Below the pieces are notes generated by a model, which saw nothing but the letters and a program-made list of their open reading frames with translations, did not search any database and was not told where the DNA came from. From positions 87,565 through 151,564 of the forward strand of contig NC_008382.1 of NCBI RefSeq assembly GCF_000009265.1: 64,000 bases of DNA, written 5' to 3'. How positions within the stretch are numbered: position 1 is the first letter of the stretch; each line of letters opens with the position of its first letter. This document shows, piece after piece, positions 17,313 through 26,229 of the stretch. The stretch comes from Rhizobium johnstonii 3841. Its GTDB lineage: Bacteria; Pseudomonadota; Alphaproteobacteria; Rhizobiales; Rhizobiaceae. A program made the position numbers and the translations under genes.

Positions 17313-17518
17313 ACAGCGCGTACCTGATCGTTGTTCGCAAATTCACGACGTGAAGCTTGGGCGCGGGATTCCGCGAACGAAGCAGCTTCCTCCGGGTTAA
17401 GTTGAATGACGGGTTGCTCCTCGCCAATGAGTTGCAGCAATAGCCGTGCAAGATCGTCCTGCATCGCGGGGGGTAGGGCGCGGACGGTATCAACCGCATG
17501 TTCAAGTAACTTCGTCAT
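17291..17518 (-). CDS. Antitoxin partner of the ParE-like toxin
   Basis: 75 residues, start MTKLLEHAVDTVRALPPAMQ, with LARLLLQLIGEE and an Ala/Glu-rich C-terminal helix (EEAASFAESRAQASRREFAN). Short, acidic and directly upstream of the toxin with a 22-bp overlap. The N-terminus should fold as the DNA-binding/autorepressing half and the C-terminus should wrap the toxin. I recognise the pattern from ParE operons, but cannot assign a specific antitoxin family with certainty. Confidence 0.75.
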   Translation of the reverse strand: MTKLLEHAVDTVRALPPAMQDDLARLLLQLIGEEQPVIQLNPEEAASFAESRAQASRREFANNDQVRAVWAKHSL

Positions 17519-17603
17519 GGGGCGAGCATATCACACCCTTGGCTGAACATGCCAGCGGGGGCTGAGCGAATCAGAAAGCGGGCGGGTACTGTCACATTGA
17601 TTG

Positions 17604-18410
17604 GGTGATGTCACGTTGTGAGCGGCTTAACGGTTGTCGGATAATGGGTTGGGATGAACAGTCCTGCCGTCAGCTACAAGAACCACCGCTTTCCACCGCA
17701 GATCATCGCCCGTGCGGTCTGGCTGTATTTCCGGTTCCCTTTGAGCCTGCGGATGGTCGAGGAAATGTTGTTGGAGCGCGGCATTGTCGTCTCCTATGAA
17801 ACGATCCGGCGATGGGGCCGCAAATTCGGAACGGCTTATGCCAGGCAGTTGCGCAGAAAAAAGCCGTCGCGAAAGGATATCTGGCATCTGGACGAGGTGG
17901 TGATTTCCATCGGCGGCCGCAAACATTGGCTCTGGCGTGCCGTTGACCAAGACGGTTACGTTCTCGACGAGATCGTTCAAGCCCGCCGCGATACCCAAGC
18001 TGCCAAGCGATTGCTGGTCAGGCTGCTGAAGAAACAGGGCCTGACGCCGAAGCGTATCATCACAGACAAACTGCGCTCGTACAGCGCTGCAAAACGAGAT
18101 GTCATGCCCGCTGTCGAACATCGATCGCACAAGGGCCTGAACAATCGTGCGGAGAATTCTCACGTGCCACTTCGAAAACGAGAACGGGTGATGCAGGGAT
18201 TTCGATCCGTCGCAGGCTTGCAACGTTTCATATCGATCTTTTCAGCAATCCGAAATCTCTTCGTTCCCCCGCATTGGAAACGTTCAGCCCTTTCCACTCA
18301 CATCCACCGGATCCGCGCAATGGCGCAGTGGAAAGCCGTGACCGGCGCAACTGCCTGACGTCACAAACAAGCGCCTTGTTCAGGCGTCCATGAAACAACG
18401 TGACATCGCC
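17604..18410 (+). mobile_element. IS6-B copy 1, 807 bp, complete
   Basis: Left end GGTGATGTCACGTTG, right end CAACGTGACATCGCC. Alpha-type sequence at both ends. Its right end interrupts the remnant of a serine-recombinase accessory gene. Confidence 0.95.
17654..18358 (+). CDS. IS6-B transposase
   Basis: 234 residues, IS6 family. Triad Asp80 (WHLDEVVISI), Asp138 (IITDKLRSYS) and Glu167 (NNRAENSHVPLRKRER), after the conserved FPPQIIARAVWLYFRFPLSL region. Only about 45% similar by eye to the IS6-A enzyme, so a separate element. Intact. Confidence 0.95.
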   Translation: MNSPAVSYKNHRFPPQIIARAVWLYFRFPLSLRMVEEMLLERGIVVSYETIRRWGRKFGTAYARQLRRKKPSRKDIWHLDEVVISIGGRKHWLWRAVDQDGYVLDEIVQARRDTQAAKRLLVRLLKKQGLTPKRIITDKLRSYSAAKRDVMPAVEHRSHKGLNNRAENSHVPLRKRERVMQGFRSVAGLQRFISIFSAIRNLFVPPHWKRSALSTHIHRIRAMAQWKAVTGATA

Positions 18411-18648
18411 TGCCACGGATATAAAAGCTCACGAACCTCCGTCCTGTGGGTGTTCTGTCGTCGTGTTGTATAACCATTTCCGGCCGCACTCATCGCTCGG
18501 ATATCAGACCCCGGCAGACTATGCCGGGACCATCGCCGCAACCGGCTCCAACGCTGCGCAAGATGAAAGCTTCGCGTTTCCGCCGGTTGCTCACACCGCG
18601 CCATTTGGCGTATTCAAAGCCGCCGAGGCTCTAACCGCCGCTGGATGA
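18411..18648 (+). pseudogene. IS3-family orfB 3' remnant and overlapping accessory-gene shard
   Basis: On the plus strand the frame ends LYNHFRPHSSLGYQTPADYA and a Gly/Ala-rich tail, the C-terminus of an IS3-family OrfB; the core is missing. On the minus strand 18411 to about 18470 encodes NTHRTEVRELLYPWQ, the N-terminus of a gene normally linked to large serine recombinases, cut by the IS6-B end at 18410. Confidence 0.7.
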
Positions 18649-18832
18649 AAGTTCAGTGGCAGGTCACTGCTCTTCTTGATGGAATTTTCACAAAATTGCG
18701 CTGGGTATCAAGTTGCCGAATCCGGTCTTGGGATCTGTGAGACCACCAGATGAATGCTAAGGAGGATGATTTTGGGTTTTGGGGCGACACGAATTCAAAA
18801 ATCAGGGCGAATTTGCTCGCAATTCGTACCTA

Positions 18833-19723
18833 TCAACTGCGACCGGAATTTTCCCTAACCCGGACCGAAGCATAGAGCTCATGCCGCAAGCTTCGATATT
18901 CTTCTGCTAGAGCATCGCTCGCTCTTTCCACGTCATCCAAACGCTCAGCAGGAACCAAGCCGCCAGCGGTCAAATTTCGCACGGCTCCTTCGGTCTTCAA
19001 TAGTTCGTCGTCATGGTCGACCGCCGACCGAGCCGCGCCAGGCGAGGATAGACCCGAGCTCTGTCGCTGGGCGTTTTTGTAATCGTCTTCTACGTTCCAA
19101 TAGATTTCCCCCGCGGTTACTTCGCCTCGAAGACGATCAAGAATCCGACTTTTGTGCGAATTGGATAGGAAATCATATCCGTGGACGAGGAGCTGTGCGC
19201 CTCCAATCCGATCGTCTGAGTGTTCAGCAGAGGAGAAAAGGCTCAGGGCTCGATCAATCAAGCGTGTTCTATCGTTAGCATCGAAAATTGACAGCTTGTC
19301 CTTGAGGAGGCCCATTGCTTCCGCCTGCCGCTGTTCATCCGACAGTGAGAGAACTTGGTGTACGAGTCGTTGTCTACGCTGCGGAGCCAGATAGTCGATG
19401 ATCGCCCCTGTGCTCTTAAGCCTGGAGGGTGGTGCTACTTGCTCTGTATGAGGAATAGTATTATCGAATAAAAGCCTTGCTGCCTCCCCGAGTCTGGTAA
19501 GGCGCCGGTGGAAAGGGCCGACATGACTACTCTCTACCGCGTCGCGCGCGATCACACCGGCCAGCTTGAAGTTTGTTAGATCAGACGCTGTTTGAGCAGG
19601 ACTTTCAGTCACCAGCCTAACAGCCACGTCGGCTAGAGCATCTCCTGGCAGGTCCACGTTGTGCTGAGTCGGGTTGTTTAAGCCGACTTCGGCATTCGCC
19701 TCTAAGCCTGATCGATTGGTCAT
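18833..19723 (-). CDS. virF: VirF-like F-box effector
   Basis: 296 residues. Residues 23-90 match Agrobacterium VirF as I remember it: DLPGDALADVAVRLVTESPA, NFKLAGVIARDAV and FHRRLTRLGEAARLL, with the F-box LP at 25-26. VirF enters the plant cell through VirB/D4 and uses its F-box to engage Skp1-like proteins of the SCF ubiquitin ligase; Msi061 of Mesorhizobium loti is a VirF-like symbiotic effector. The C-terminus, Arg280-x7-Arg288-x-Arg290 followed by ENSGRS, fits the VirF export consensus except for the last Arg, which is Asn292. The protein is longer than the 202-residue octopine VirF; the extra middle (about 120-260) is helical and unassigned. A strong vir box lies 115 bp upstream. No signal peptide. 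Confidence 0.85.
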   Translation of the reverse strand: MTNRSGLEANAEVGLNNPTQHNVDLPGDALADVAVRLVTESPAQTASDLTNFKLAGVIARDAVESSHVGPFHRRLTRLGEAARLLFDNTIPHTEQVAPPSRLKSTGAIIDYLAPQRRQRLVHQVLSLSDEQRQAEAMGLLKDKLSIFDANDRTRLIDRALSLFSSAEHSDDRIGGAQLLVHGYDFLSNSHKSRILDRLRGEVTAGEIYWNVEDDYKNAQRQSSGLSSPGAARSAVDHDDELLKTEGAVRNLTAGGLVPAERLDDVERASDALAEEYRSLRHELYASVRVRENSGRS

Positions 19724-19837
19724 TTCTAGGGCCCTTTTATAAAAACTGAGCGCAGCGGTTTGCGAATAGGCCTTGCCTTGGATGAGTTTGTCGCCACGAG
19801 CATCGTGTGTAAGTCTGGCATATTCAACGTTAGTTGT

Positions 19838-19851
19838 CTTACAATTGAAGC
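19838..19851 (-). promoter_or_regulatory. vir box upstream of virF
   Basis: On the virF sense strand GCTTCAATTGTAAG matches 13 of 14 positions of the vir-box consensus RYTNCAATTGNAAY. It sits 115 bp upstream of the virF start in otherwise unassigned sequence, so virF is probably VirG-activated. Confidence 0.7.
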
Positions 19852-19930
19852 TTACGGCTCCCCTTTTGTCGCCCCTGCGCGATCGGACAGTCGAAACCGA
19901 GCTATGCGGGAATTTGGGTGGCGAGGCTGA

Positions 19931-20590
19931 TCAAGCAGCGCTCTGCGGCTTCGTTTCGATAATCTCGATGCCATCCGGAACCTGGCACTTGCGATGAGTT
20001 TCGGCAACTGATTTTGTCCTTTCAATCGTCGCCATGTCCTGGCCGCGGCGATGACCAGCTTGAAGACCATCAGCGTGGCGGTTTTTGAGGATAGTGAGCC
20101 CTTGGCACGCACCGTGCGGTGGCGAACGGTGGCAAAGACGCTTTTGATGGGATGGATGTTCGCAGATGATCCCAGTGTTCGGCGGGCAAATCGTAGAACG
20201 CCAGCAACGCATTTTGATCTTTCGTCAGGCAGTCGACTGCCTTGGCATACTTCGCGTCATACTTTTCGACGAAGACGGCATTGCGATCTCGGCCGAGGCC
20301 CGGCTGGGAGCGAGATAGATTTCGCGCAGGACTGCCTTCATGCCATCCTGCACCGATTTCGGCACCTTGTTGAGAATGTTGGCTGTCTTGTGCACCCAGC
20401 ATCGCTGGTATTTGGTGCTGGAAAGAAAGTCATCGAGCGCCTTCCAGAACCTGGTCGGATTGATCTTCTTTTTCAACTCCGCCGTGCCCTTGAACTTCGA
20501 TGGCGATCGCGGACAGAGGGAACCAGCACCGATTGACGGCTGGCAAGGCAGTCTTGGGAGGTGGGATAATAACCTCCACGATCTCACCAA
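19931..20590 (-). pseudogene. IS256-family transposase 3' remnant, frameshifted
   Basis: Minus-strand pieces in three frames: RFWKALDDFLSSTKYQRCWV then HKTANILNKVPKSVQDGM, next FVEKYDAKYAKAVDCLTKDQ and LLAFYDLPAEHWDHLRT, then GSLSSKTATLMVFKLVIAAA and RTWRRLKGQNQLPK. Together these are the C-terminal third of an IS256-type transposase, with the catalytic Glu region damaged. A different sequence from the IS256 gene at 14761. Confidence 0.82.
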
Positions 20591-20781
20591 AGCGTGCAGA
20601 CCTCCGCCGCAAGAGCAGATCAGGCTTTAGGGCTCTATGATCTCATCCAGGCGAGGAAGATGAGCGGGAAGAGAGCCGCGATTGGCGGCGCGTGGTTTGG
20701 TGTGCGGCTTGCCCGAGCTGCAGGAGTCGGCCACGATCGATAACGGGGCGTGCTGTTGACAGCGTGGATAGGTCCTTGATC

Positions 20782-21588
20782 GGTGATGTCACGTTGTGAG
20801 CGGCTTAACGGTTGTCGGATAATGGGTTGGGATGAACAGTCCTGCCGTCAGCTACAAGAACCACCGCTTTCCACCGCAGATCATCGCCCGTGCGGTCTGG
20901 CTGTATTTCCGGTTCCCTTTGAGCCTGCGGATGGTCGAGGAAATGTTGTTGGAGCGCGGCATTGTCGTCTCCTATGAAACGATCCGGCGATGGGGCCGCA
21001 AATTCGGAACGGCTTATGCCAGGCAGTTGCGCAGAAAAAAGCCGTCGCGAAAGGATATCTGGCATCTGGACGAGGTGGTGATTTCCATCGGCGGCCGCAA
21101 ACATTGGCTCTGGCGTGCCGTTGACCAAGACGGTTACGTTCTCGACGAGATCGTTCAAGCCCGCCGCGATACCCAAGCTGCCAAGCGATTGCTGGTCAGG
21201 CTGCTGAAGAAACAGGGCCTGACGCCGAAGCGTATCATCACAGACAAACTGCGCTCGTACAGCGCTGCAAAACGAGATGTCATGCCCGCTGTCGAACATC
21301 GATCGCACAAGGGCCTGAACAATCGTGCGGAGAATTCTCACGTGCCACTTCGAAAACGAGAACGGGTGATGCAGGGATTTCGATCCGTCGCAGGCTTGCA
21401 ACGTTTCATATCGATCTTTTCAGCAATCCGAAATCTCTTCGTTCCCCCGCATTGGAAACGTTCAGCCCTTTCCACTCACATCCACCGGATCCGCGCAATG
21501 GCGCAGTGGAAAGCCGTGACCGGCGCAACTGCCTGACGTCACAAACAAGCGCCTTGTTCAGGCGTCCATGAAACAACGTGACATCGCC
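20782..21588 (+). mobile_element. IS6-B copy 2, 807 bp, complete
   Basis: Ends GGTGATGTCACGTTG and CAACGTGACATCGCC, alpha-type at both ends, apparently identical to copy 1. Flanks GTCCTTGATC and AATCAGCCTG share no target duplication. Confidence 0.95.
20832..21536 (+). CDS. IS6-B transposase
   Basis: 234 residues, same protein as at 17654, with Asp80, Asp138 and Glu167. Intact. Confidence 0.95.
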   Translation: MNSPAVSYKNHRFPPQIIARAVWLYFRFPLSLRMVEEMLLERGIVVSYETIRRWGRKFGTAYARQLRRKKPSRKDIWHLDEVVISIGGRKHWLWRAVDQDGYVLDEIVQARRDTQAAKRLLVRLLKKQGLTPKRIITDKLRSYSAAKRDVMPAVEHRSHKGLNNRAENSHVPLRKRERVMQGFRSVAGLQRFISIFSAIRNLFVPPHWKRSALSTHIHRIRAMAQWKAVTGATA

Positions 21589-21959
21589 AATCAGCCTGCT
21601 CACCAATTGTTTCATAGACGCTGGGCAACGCCCTACGGTTTGGGTTTGTCGCGACGGTCACGTTAGAATCTATCATCACGTCAAATTTACCGCCCCAACC
21701 CCTCTCGTTTGCAAGTACTTAATGGTTAACAGCTGGTTAATCAGAAAAATCTAGCCAGCCAGAATTCGACATGTATTCAGATAGTTAACGAGGCGAATGC
21801 CCTGCTTCTCTCCCTACTTGTTCTTCTGTGAATCCTACAAACGTAACGCAAGATCGCGACTATTACGCAATTCCATCGCGTTTTTGGCTAACTGGTCCAT
21901 GCTGCGAACTCAGATCTTTCTATCTTGTAGATTCTGGAGGGGCCCGGCGTTGCATCGTC
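21589..21959. other. Intergenic stretch without a convincing gene
   Basis: AT-rich DNA between IS6-B and the recombinase remnant. Short frames here lack coding character. It holds the CtrA-type motif at 21726. Confidence 0.5.
21726..21740 (+). promoter_or_regulatory. CtrA-type motif TTAA-N7-TTAA
   Basis: TTAACAGCTGGTTAA is a perfect TTAA-N7-TTAA site as bound by the alphaproteobacterial cell-cycle regulator CtrA. Downstream bases resemble those beside the similar site at 63948. No clear target gene remains nearby. Confidence 0.4.
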
Positions 21960-22523
21960 GATGGCCGCGCTCGCAAGGCTACGGGGGTACGCAAGCCGAG
22001 GGACGAATGGAGCGTGATGTTGCGCGACAATCATCAAGGTTACATCAGTTGGCGGGAGTATGAGGAGAACCATAAGCTTCTGACCGAGAACGCGCACATG
22101 AAGAAGAATTGCGATCGCAAGTCAGCGCGTGCCGGCCGTGCCCTTTTGACGGGACTGATGCGATGCGGTCGCTGTGGCCGAATGATGCACGTCTTTTAGG
22201 GCAGCGCATAAGGTAACGCCCATCGCTATCAGTGCCGCGGCGGCGATGCTCATGTGGGTGTCGGCCTTTGTACCGGCATTGGCGGCGTCAGGGTCGATCG
22301 CGCCGTTGCGATGCAGATTTTAGAAGCGGTGTCGGACCGTGCTGTCGAAGCGGCAATCTTCGCCTCGGATCAAGTCGAGCGGTCCCGAAGAGACGTCATT
22401 GCGGCAATCGAGCGGGACCTCGAAGGCGCACGCTACGAAGCGCTGTTGGCCAGTCGCAGGTATGAGCTTGTGGACCCGGCCAAGCGGCATGCTGCACGCG
22501 AACTGGAGGTCCCAATGCAATGA
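21960..22523 (+). pseudogene. Large serine recombinase, C-terminal remnant, frameshifted
   Basis: The frame ending at 22199 reads ARKATGVRKPRDEWSVMLRD, then YISWREYEENHKLLTEN and the zinc ribbon LLTGLMRCGRCGRMMHVF. A TAG then interrupts, and the other half of the ribbon and the coiled-coil (YQCRGGDAHVGVGLCTGIGG, VDRAVAMQILEAVSDRAVEA) continues in a second frame to 22523. This is the middle of a large serine recombinase; the catalytic N-terminal resolvase domain is missing. An N-terminal stub of the same type of gene lies at 51303. Confidence 0.8.
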
Positions 22524-22564
22524 TGCCCTGGAGGGAGTAGGCGTGCTTGAGCGCAAGATCAAGG

Positions 22565-23371
22565 GGCGATGTCACGTTGTTTCATGGACGCCTGAACAAG
22601 GCGCTTGTTTGTGACGTCAGGCAGTTGCGCCGGTCACGGCTTTCCACTGCGCCATTGCGCGGATCCGGTGGATGTGAGTGGAAAGGGCTGAACGTTTCCA
22701 ATGCGGGGGAACGAAGAGATTTCGGATTGCTGAAAAGATCGATATGAAACGTTGCAAGCCTGCGACGGATCGAAATCCCTGCATCACCCGTTCTCGTTTT
22801 CGAAGTGGCACGTGAGAATTCTCCGCACGATTGTTCAGGCCCTTGTGCGATCGATGTTCGACAGCGGGCATGACATCTCGTTTTGCAGCGCTGTACGAGC
22901 GCAGTTTGTCTGTGATGATACGCTTCGGCGTCAGGCCCTGTTTCTTCAGCAGCCTGACCAGCAATCGCTTGGCAGCTTGGGTATCGCGGCGGGCTTGAAC
23001 GATCTCGTCGAGAACGTAACCGTCTTGGTCAACGGCACGCCAGAGCCAATGTTTGCGGCCGCCGATGGAAATCACCACCTCGTCCAGATGCCAGATATCC
23101 TTTCGCGACGGCTTTTTTCTGCGCAACTGCCTGGCATAAGCCGTTCCGAATTTGCGGCCCCATCGCCGGATCGTTTCATAGGAGACGACAATGCCGCGCT
23201 CCAACAACATTTCCTCGACCATCCGCAGGCTCAAAGGGAACCGGAAATACAGCCAGACCGCACGGGCGATGATCTGCGGTGGAAAGCGGTGGTTCTTGTA
23301 GCTGACGGCAGGACTGTTCATCCCAACCCATTATCCGACAACCGTTAAGCCGCTCACAACGTGACATCACC
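22565..23371 (-). mobile_element. IS6-B copy 3, 807 bp, complete, truncating virD4
   Basis: Ends GGCGATGTCACGTTG and CAACGTGACATCACC. Its 5' end supplies the stop codon of the truncated virD4. The sequence on its other side is recombinase debris and not the rest of virD4, so DNA was deleted. Confidence 0.95.
22617..23321 (-). CDS. IS6-B transposase
   Basis: 234 residues with Asp80, Asp138 and Glu167, identical to the copies at 17654 and 20832 but in the opposite orientation. Intact. Confidence 0.95.
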   Translation of the reverse strand: MNSPAVSYKNHRFPPQIIARAVWLYFRFPLSLRMVEEMLLERGIVVSYETIRRWGRKFGTAYARQLRRKKPSRKDIWHLDEVVISIGGRKHWLWRAVDQDGYVLDEIVQARRDTQAAKRLLVRLLKKQGLTPKRIITDKLRSYSAAKRDVMPAVEHRSHKGLNNRAENSHVPLRKRERVMQGFRSVAGLQRFISIFSAIRNLFVPPHWKRSALSTHIHRIRAMAQWKAVTGATA

Positions 23372-24872
23372 GGGGCGCGCCCTGGTCGGAAAGCTGAATA
23401 TTGGTATCGAAAATGTTGCGCTGGCTGAAGGAGGTGGAGCGGGCTCGAAACGTATAGTCGCCGATGGCTTTCGAAATATAGTTTGGAGTCTCGTCGTCGG
23501 CAGTGGCCATAAAGATCTGTATGCCAGTATTGCTTAAGAAATTCTCCTTACCAGACTCTTCATATGCCCCAGTCAAAGCCGAGAGGCTCTGGATGATGAA
23601 CATGAAGCGCCCCTTGTAGCCAGCAATCGTAGTTACCGCAGTTTCTATGGCTTCGAGTTTGCCGAGATGCTTAAACTCATCCAGCAAGAACAGCACCTCG
23701 AAGATTTCGTCCTTCTTCGGCAGTGTCCGCTGTAGAATGGAGACCACCTGCTGGAAGAACAGCCGAATGAGGGGGGCGATTACCTCAAGATCGTTTGGAC
23801 TAACGCAGAGAAAAATTGACGTGGGATCGCGACGGAGATCATAAATTGAAAAATCCGACGTCGTTGTAGCTGCCTTGATTAAGGGGTCCGCCCAGAGATT
23901 CAGGCCGCCGTCACCAAGGACAGAGGTGTAGGAAGTCAGGATCTTTGTATCATTACCGGCCATGTTATCGAAGATTCGCTGTGCCTCTTGATTTTGCGTT
24001 TCCCCAGCTAGCTGGGCGAAAAGCTTGTATTTCTCACCGGGCTGGGCGAATAGGTCGTAGACGGCACCGATCGTCGGCGTACCGCGTTCGATGCAGGCGA
24101 GTATGCCAGCGACAAAAAGGTCTCGGGCGCCCTCAATAAAGCCTTCCGATCCCTTCCCCTTTGCAACGATCAAGTTAACGGCCAGCCGCCGCGTCTCGCT
24201 GAAACGGCGCTCCGGCGGCATGTTGACGATGTCAAGCACAGGGTTGTAACTGTGGGTCCGTCCCGCACTGTCGAGTGGCGCGAACTTGAAAACCCGATCG
24301 CCCCGCGTCATGCGGGCGCGCGAAGTGAACTCGAATAGCTCCCCCTTCACGTCGAGCGCCAGAATTGAACCGTTGAAGGTCAGAAGCGTCGGGATGACCA
24401 CGCCAACGCCCTTGCCGGCGCGCGTCGGGGCCACGACGAGACTATGCGGCTGTTCGCCGTTAGTTAGATATCGACCCGGCCAACGCGGCCCAACCGTTTT
24501 GCCAAAGATCGGTCCGGTTATGTTGCGAAAGGGCCTGATATAGCCCGCTCGCTGTAGTTCCTGCCGCGCGGCCCAGCGCGCCGTGCCGTGATGATGCGGC
24601 TTTCGTAGGATTACAACGGCGCCCGCCATTGTAGCGAGTACGGCAGTACTGACGGCGATGGTCAAGCCACGGAGGAACACCGGTGTGGCGTAGCCAACAT
24701 ATAGGGGCGTTTCGTACCAGAAGGAGAAGATGTCGAAGCGATTGATAGTTTCGCGGCTGATGCCGTGCCGATAGAAGCTTGCATAAATACTCGCGAACAA
24801 AAGTCCCATTATCAGCGAAAGAAGGAAGGCAAACAGCAGCGTGTTCAATTTCCGAGTCGTGCTCCCGTCCAT
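23367..24872 (-). CDS. virD4: VirD4 coupling protein, 3' truncated by IS6-B
   Basis: 501 residues against about 650-670 for VirD4. Two membrane segments (about 11-31 and 63-90), Walker A APTRAGKGVG (148-157), VKGELFEFTSRARMTRGDRV, RTHSYNPVLDIVNMPPERR, SEGFIEGARDLFVAGIL, and Walker B FLLDEFKHLG near residue 390, followed by the SLSALTGAYEESGKE sensor segment. VirD4 is the inner-membrane ATPase that docks T-strand and effector substrates on the VirB channel. The frame enters the end of IS6-B at 23371 and stops after QGAPR, so roughly the last 150-170 residues are gone. The start is well set by GGAGG upstream. Likely impaired or dead; no other virD4 is in the window. Confidence 0.9.
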   Translation of the reverse strand: MDGSTTRKLNTLLFAFLLSLIMGLLFASIYASFYRHGISRETINRFDIFSFWYETPLYVGYATPVFLRGLTIAVSTAVLATMAGAVVILRKPHHHGTARWAARQELQRAGYIRPFRNITGPIFGKTVGPRWPGRYLTNGEQPHSLVVAPTRAGKGVGVVIPTLLTFNGSILALDVKGELFEFTSRARMTRGDRVFKFAPLDSAGRTHSYNPVLDIVNMPPERRFSETRRLAVNLIVAKGKGSEGFIEGARDLFVAGILACIERGTPTIGAVYDLFAQPGEKYKLFAQLAGETQNQEAQRIFDNMAGNDTKILTSYTSVLGDGGLNLWADPLIKAATTTSDFSIYDLRRDPTSIFLCVSPNDLEVIAPLIRLFFQQVVSILQRTLPKKDEIFEVLFLLDEFKHLGKLEAIETAVTTIAGYKGRFMFIIQSLSALTGAYEESGKENFLSNTGIQIFMATADDETPNYISKAIGDYTFRARSTSFSQRNIFDTNIQLSDQGAPR

Positions 24873-25153
24873 TCCTCATGACCTCCGCGCCCTGGGGACT
24901 GATGCAGAATGCCCGCGAGCAACGTCGGCGTGGCTATTCCTGATATTGGTTCCAGTGGCCGGTTGGATCGTCGTGCATGCCGTTGCGCTCTTCGCATGGC
25001 CTGCTGTAGGATTTTCTGCCTGGAACGTTGGTTTCGGCGAACTTCCGCCCGGATGGATCCAACCTTGTAGCCATTGGGATCCACTCGCCGACTGTGCCCG
25101 TGCGACGGAGCAGCGAAGAGCTCAGATAAGGCCGGCTTTTCATCATAGGTCAT
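24845..25153 (-). pseudogene. Probable virD1 5' remnant upstream of virD4
   Basis: From an ATG at 25153 the first 35 residues (MTYDEKPALSELFAAPSHGH, then RRVDPNGYKVGSIR) resemble the VirD1 N-terminus at 12456 (PNLFSDAP, IVDPLGYKIVSVR). After that the frame turns into basic sequence with no VirD1 similarity and overlaps the virD4 start. I infer that a virD1-virD2-virD4 operon lost its middle, fusing the virD1 start to the region before virD4. The homology is short, so confidence is moderate. Confidence 0.5.
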
Positions 25154-25274
25154 AGTACAAGTCTCAAGCGGACCGCCGGTTAGGGCAAACAGCTTACTGC
25201 ATCCAGACGCCCATCTTTCACGAAGAGCGGTTGTCGATATAAACAAACCGCCCCCCGACATCCAAGAATGTACG

Positions 25275-25288
25275 GTTACAGTTGCAAT
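25275..25288 (+). promoter_or_regulatory. vir box between virD1 remnant and virC1
   Basis: GTTACAGTTGCAAT matches 13 of 14 positions of RYTNCAATTGNAAY. It is 119 bp upstream of virC1, in the divergent promoter region, and is conserved with one change in the duplicate at 55217. Confidence 0.7.
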
Positions 25289-25406
25289 ATAATTCTCGCT
25301 TTTGCGTGCTGTATTCACAATCTTTCAGGCGGTCGTTTTTGTATAGAACGACCAATTTGCATACAAATTCTCGTGGGGAAGACGCGGCCGCACCAAGGAG
25401 TTTTCA

Positions 25407-26102
25407 ATGCAACTTGTAACCTGCTGCTCATTTAAAGGAGGCGCTGGGAAAACAACAGCGCTGATGGGCCTCTGCTCGGCACTTGCCGCAGATGGTAAGA
25501 CAATTGCACTTTTCGAAGCCGACGAAAATCGGCCACTCAGCAAATGGAAAGAAAATGCGACGCGACGTAACGCCTGGGATCCACTTTGTGAGATCTTCAT
25601 CACGGACGAGTTGCCGCTTCTTGAGGTCGCCTACGAAGAGGCAGCAGGCCGCGGGTTCGACTATTGCCTAGTGGAAACTCACCATGGATCCAGCGAGCTC
25701 AATAACACAGTGATCGCCAGTTCTAATCTCCTGCTGATCCCGACAATGCTTACTCCCCTCGATGCCGACGAGGCACTTGCCACATTTCGTTACATCATCG
25801 AATTGCTGATTGGTGAAAACCTTGCCATACCAGCCGCAATTCTGCGCCAACGTGTGCCGGCCAACCGGCTAAATTCCTCGGAGCGGCTAATATCGGAGAT
25901 GCTAAGTACTCTGCCGCTTGCAGATACGCCGATGCACGAAAGGGACGCTTTCGCCGCGATGAAGGATCGAGGAATGCTGCATCTGAATCTCCGTAATGCC
26001 GCAGCAAACTCGTCCATGCGGCTGACACTGCGCAATCTCGAAGCAGCGATGGAAGATTTACGTTCCCTCGGCAAATTTGTAAGCAGCACAGTCGAGCATT
26101 GA
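25407..26102 (+). CDS. virC1: VirC1, second type
   Basis: 231 residues, MQLVTCCSFKGGAGKTTALM with the ParA-type Walker motif (Lys10, Lys15), LFEADENRPLSKWKENATRR, ETHHGSSELNNTVIASSNLL and PTMLTPLDADEALATFRYII. It is nearer to Agrobacterium VirC1 in several segments than the copy at 12704. RBS AAGGAG at 25395. The start codon lies downstream of a vir box. The following virC2 is reduced to 7 codons. An inverted copy encoding the same protein is at 54403. Confidence 0.94.
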   Translation: MQLVTCCSFKGGAGKTTALMGLCSALAADGKTIALFEADENRPLSKWKENATRRNAWDPLCEIFITDELPLLEVAYEEAAGRGFDYCLVETHHGSSELNNTVIASSNLLLIPTMLTPLDADEALATFRYIIELLIGENLAIPAAILRQRVPANRLNSSERLISEMLSTLPLADTPMHERDAFAAMKDRGMLHLNLRNAAANSSMRLTLRNLEAAMEDLRSLGKFVSSTVEH

Positions 26103-26103
26103 T

Positions 26104-26127
26104 ATGACAATCCGCAAACTTGGGTGA
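26104..26127 (+). pseudogene. virC2 7-codon stub
   Basis: One base after the virC1 stop an ATG opens MTIRKLG and then TGA. MxIRKP is the conserved VirC2 start (compare MGIRKP at 13401), so this is the beginning of a virC2 cut by a rearrangement. The same joint appears in the inverted copy at 54378. Confidence 0.7.
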
Positions 26128-26229
26128 CGGTGCGTCTCCATCCGGTCGCTGCCGACGAACCAAATCACGGGACCCGGCGATGACGAACCGTGCTTTCGCA
26201 TGTTCTTCTTGGCTGAGCTGAGGTGGCTC

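Noticed and set aside
18649..18670. TGGCAGG sequence resembling the start of a T-DNA border repeat
   Set aside because: The following bases do not fit the 25-bp border consensus. I saw no border-like repeat anywhere in the window.
22752..23348. 198-codon frames antisense to every IS6-B transposase
   Set aside because: They appear at the same place in every copy because the transposase is repeated; they have no motifs or ribosome sites.
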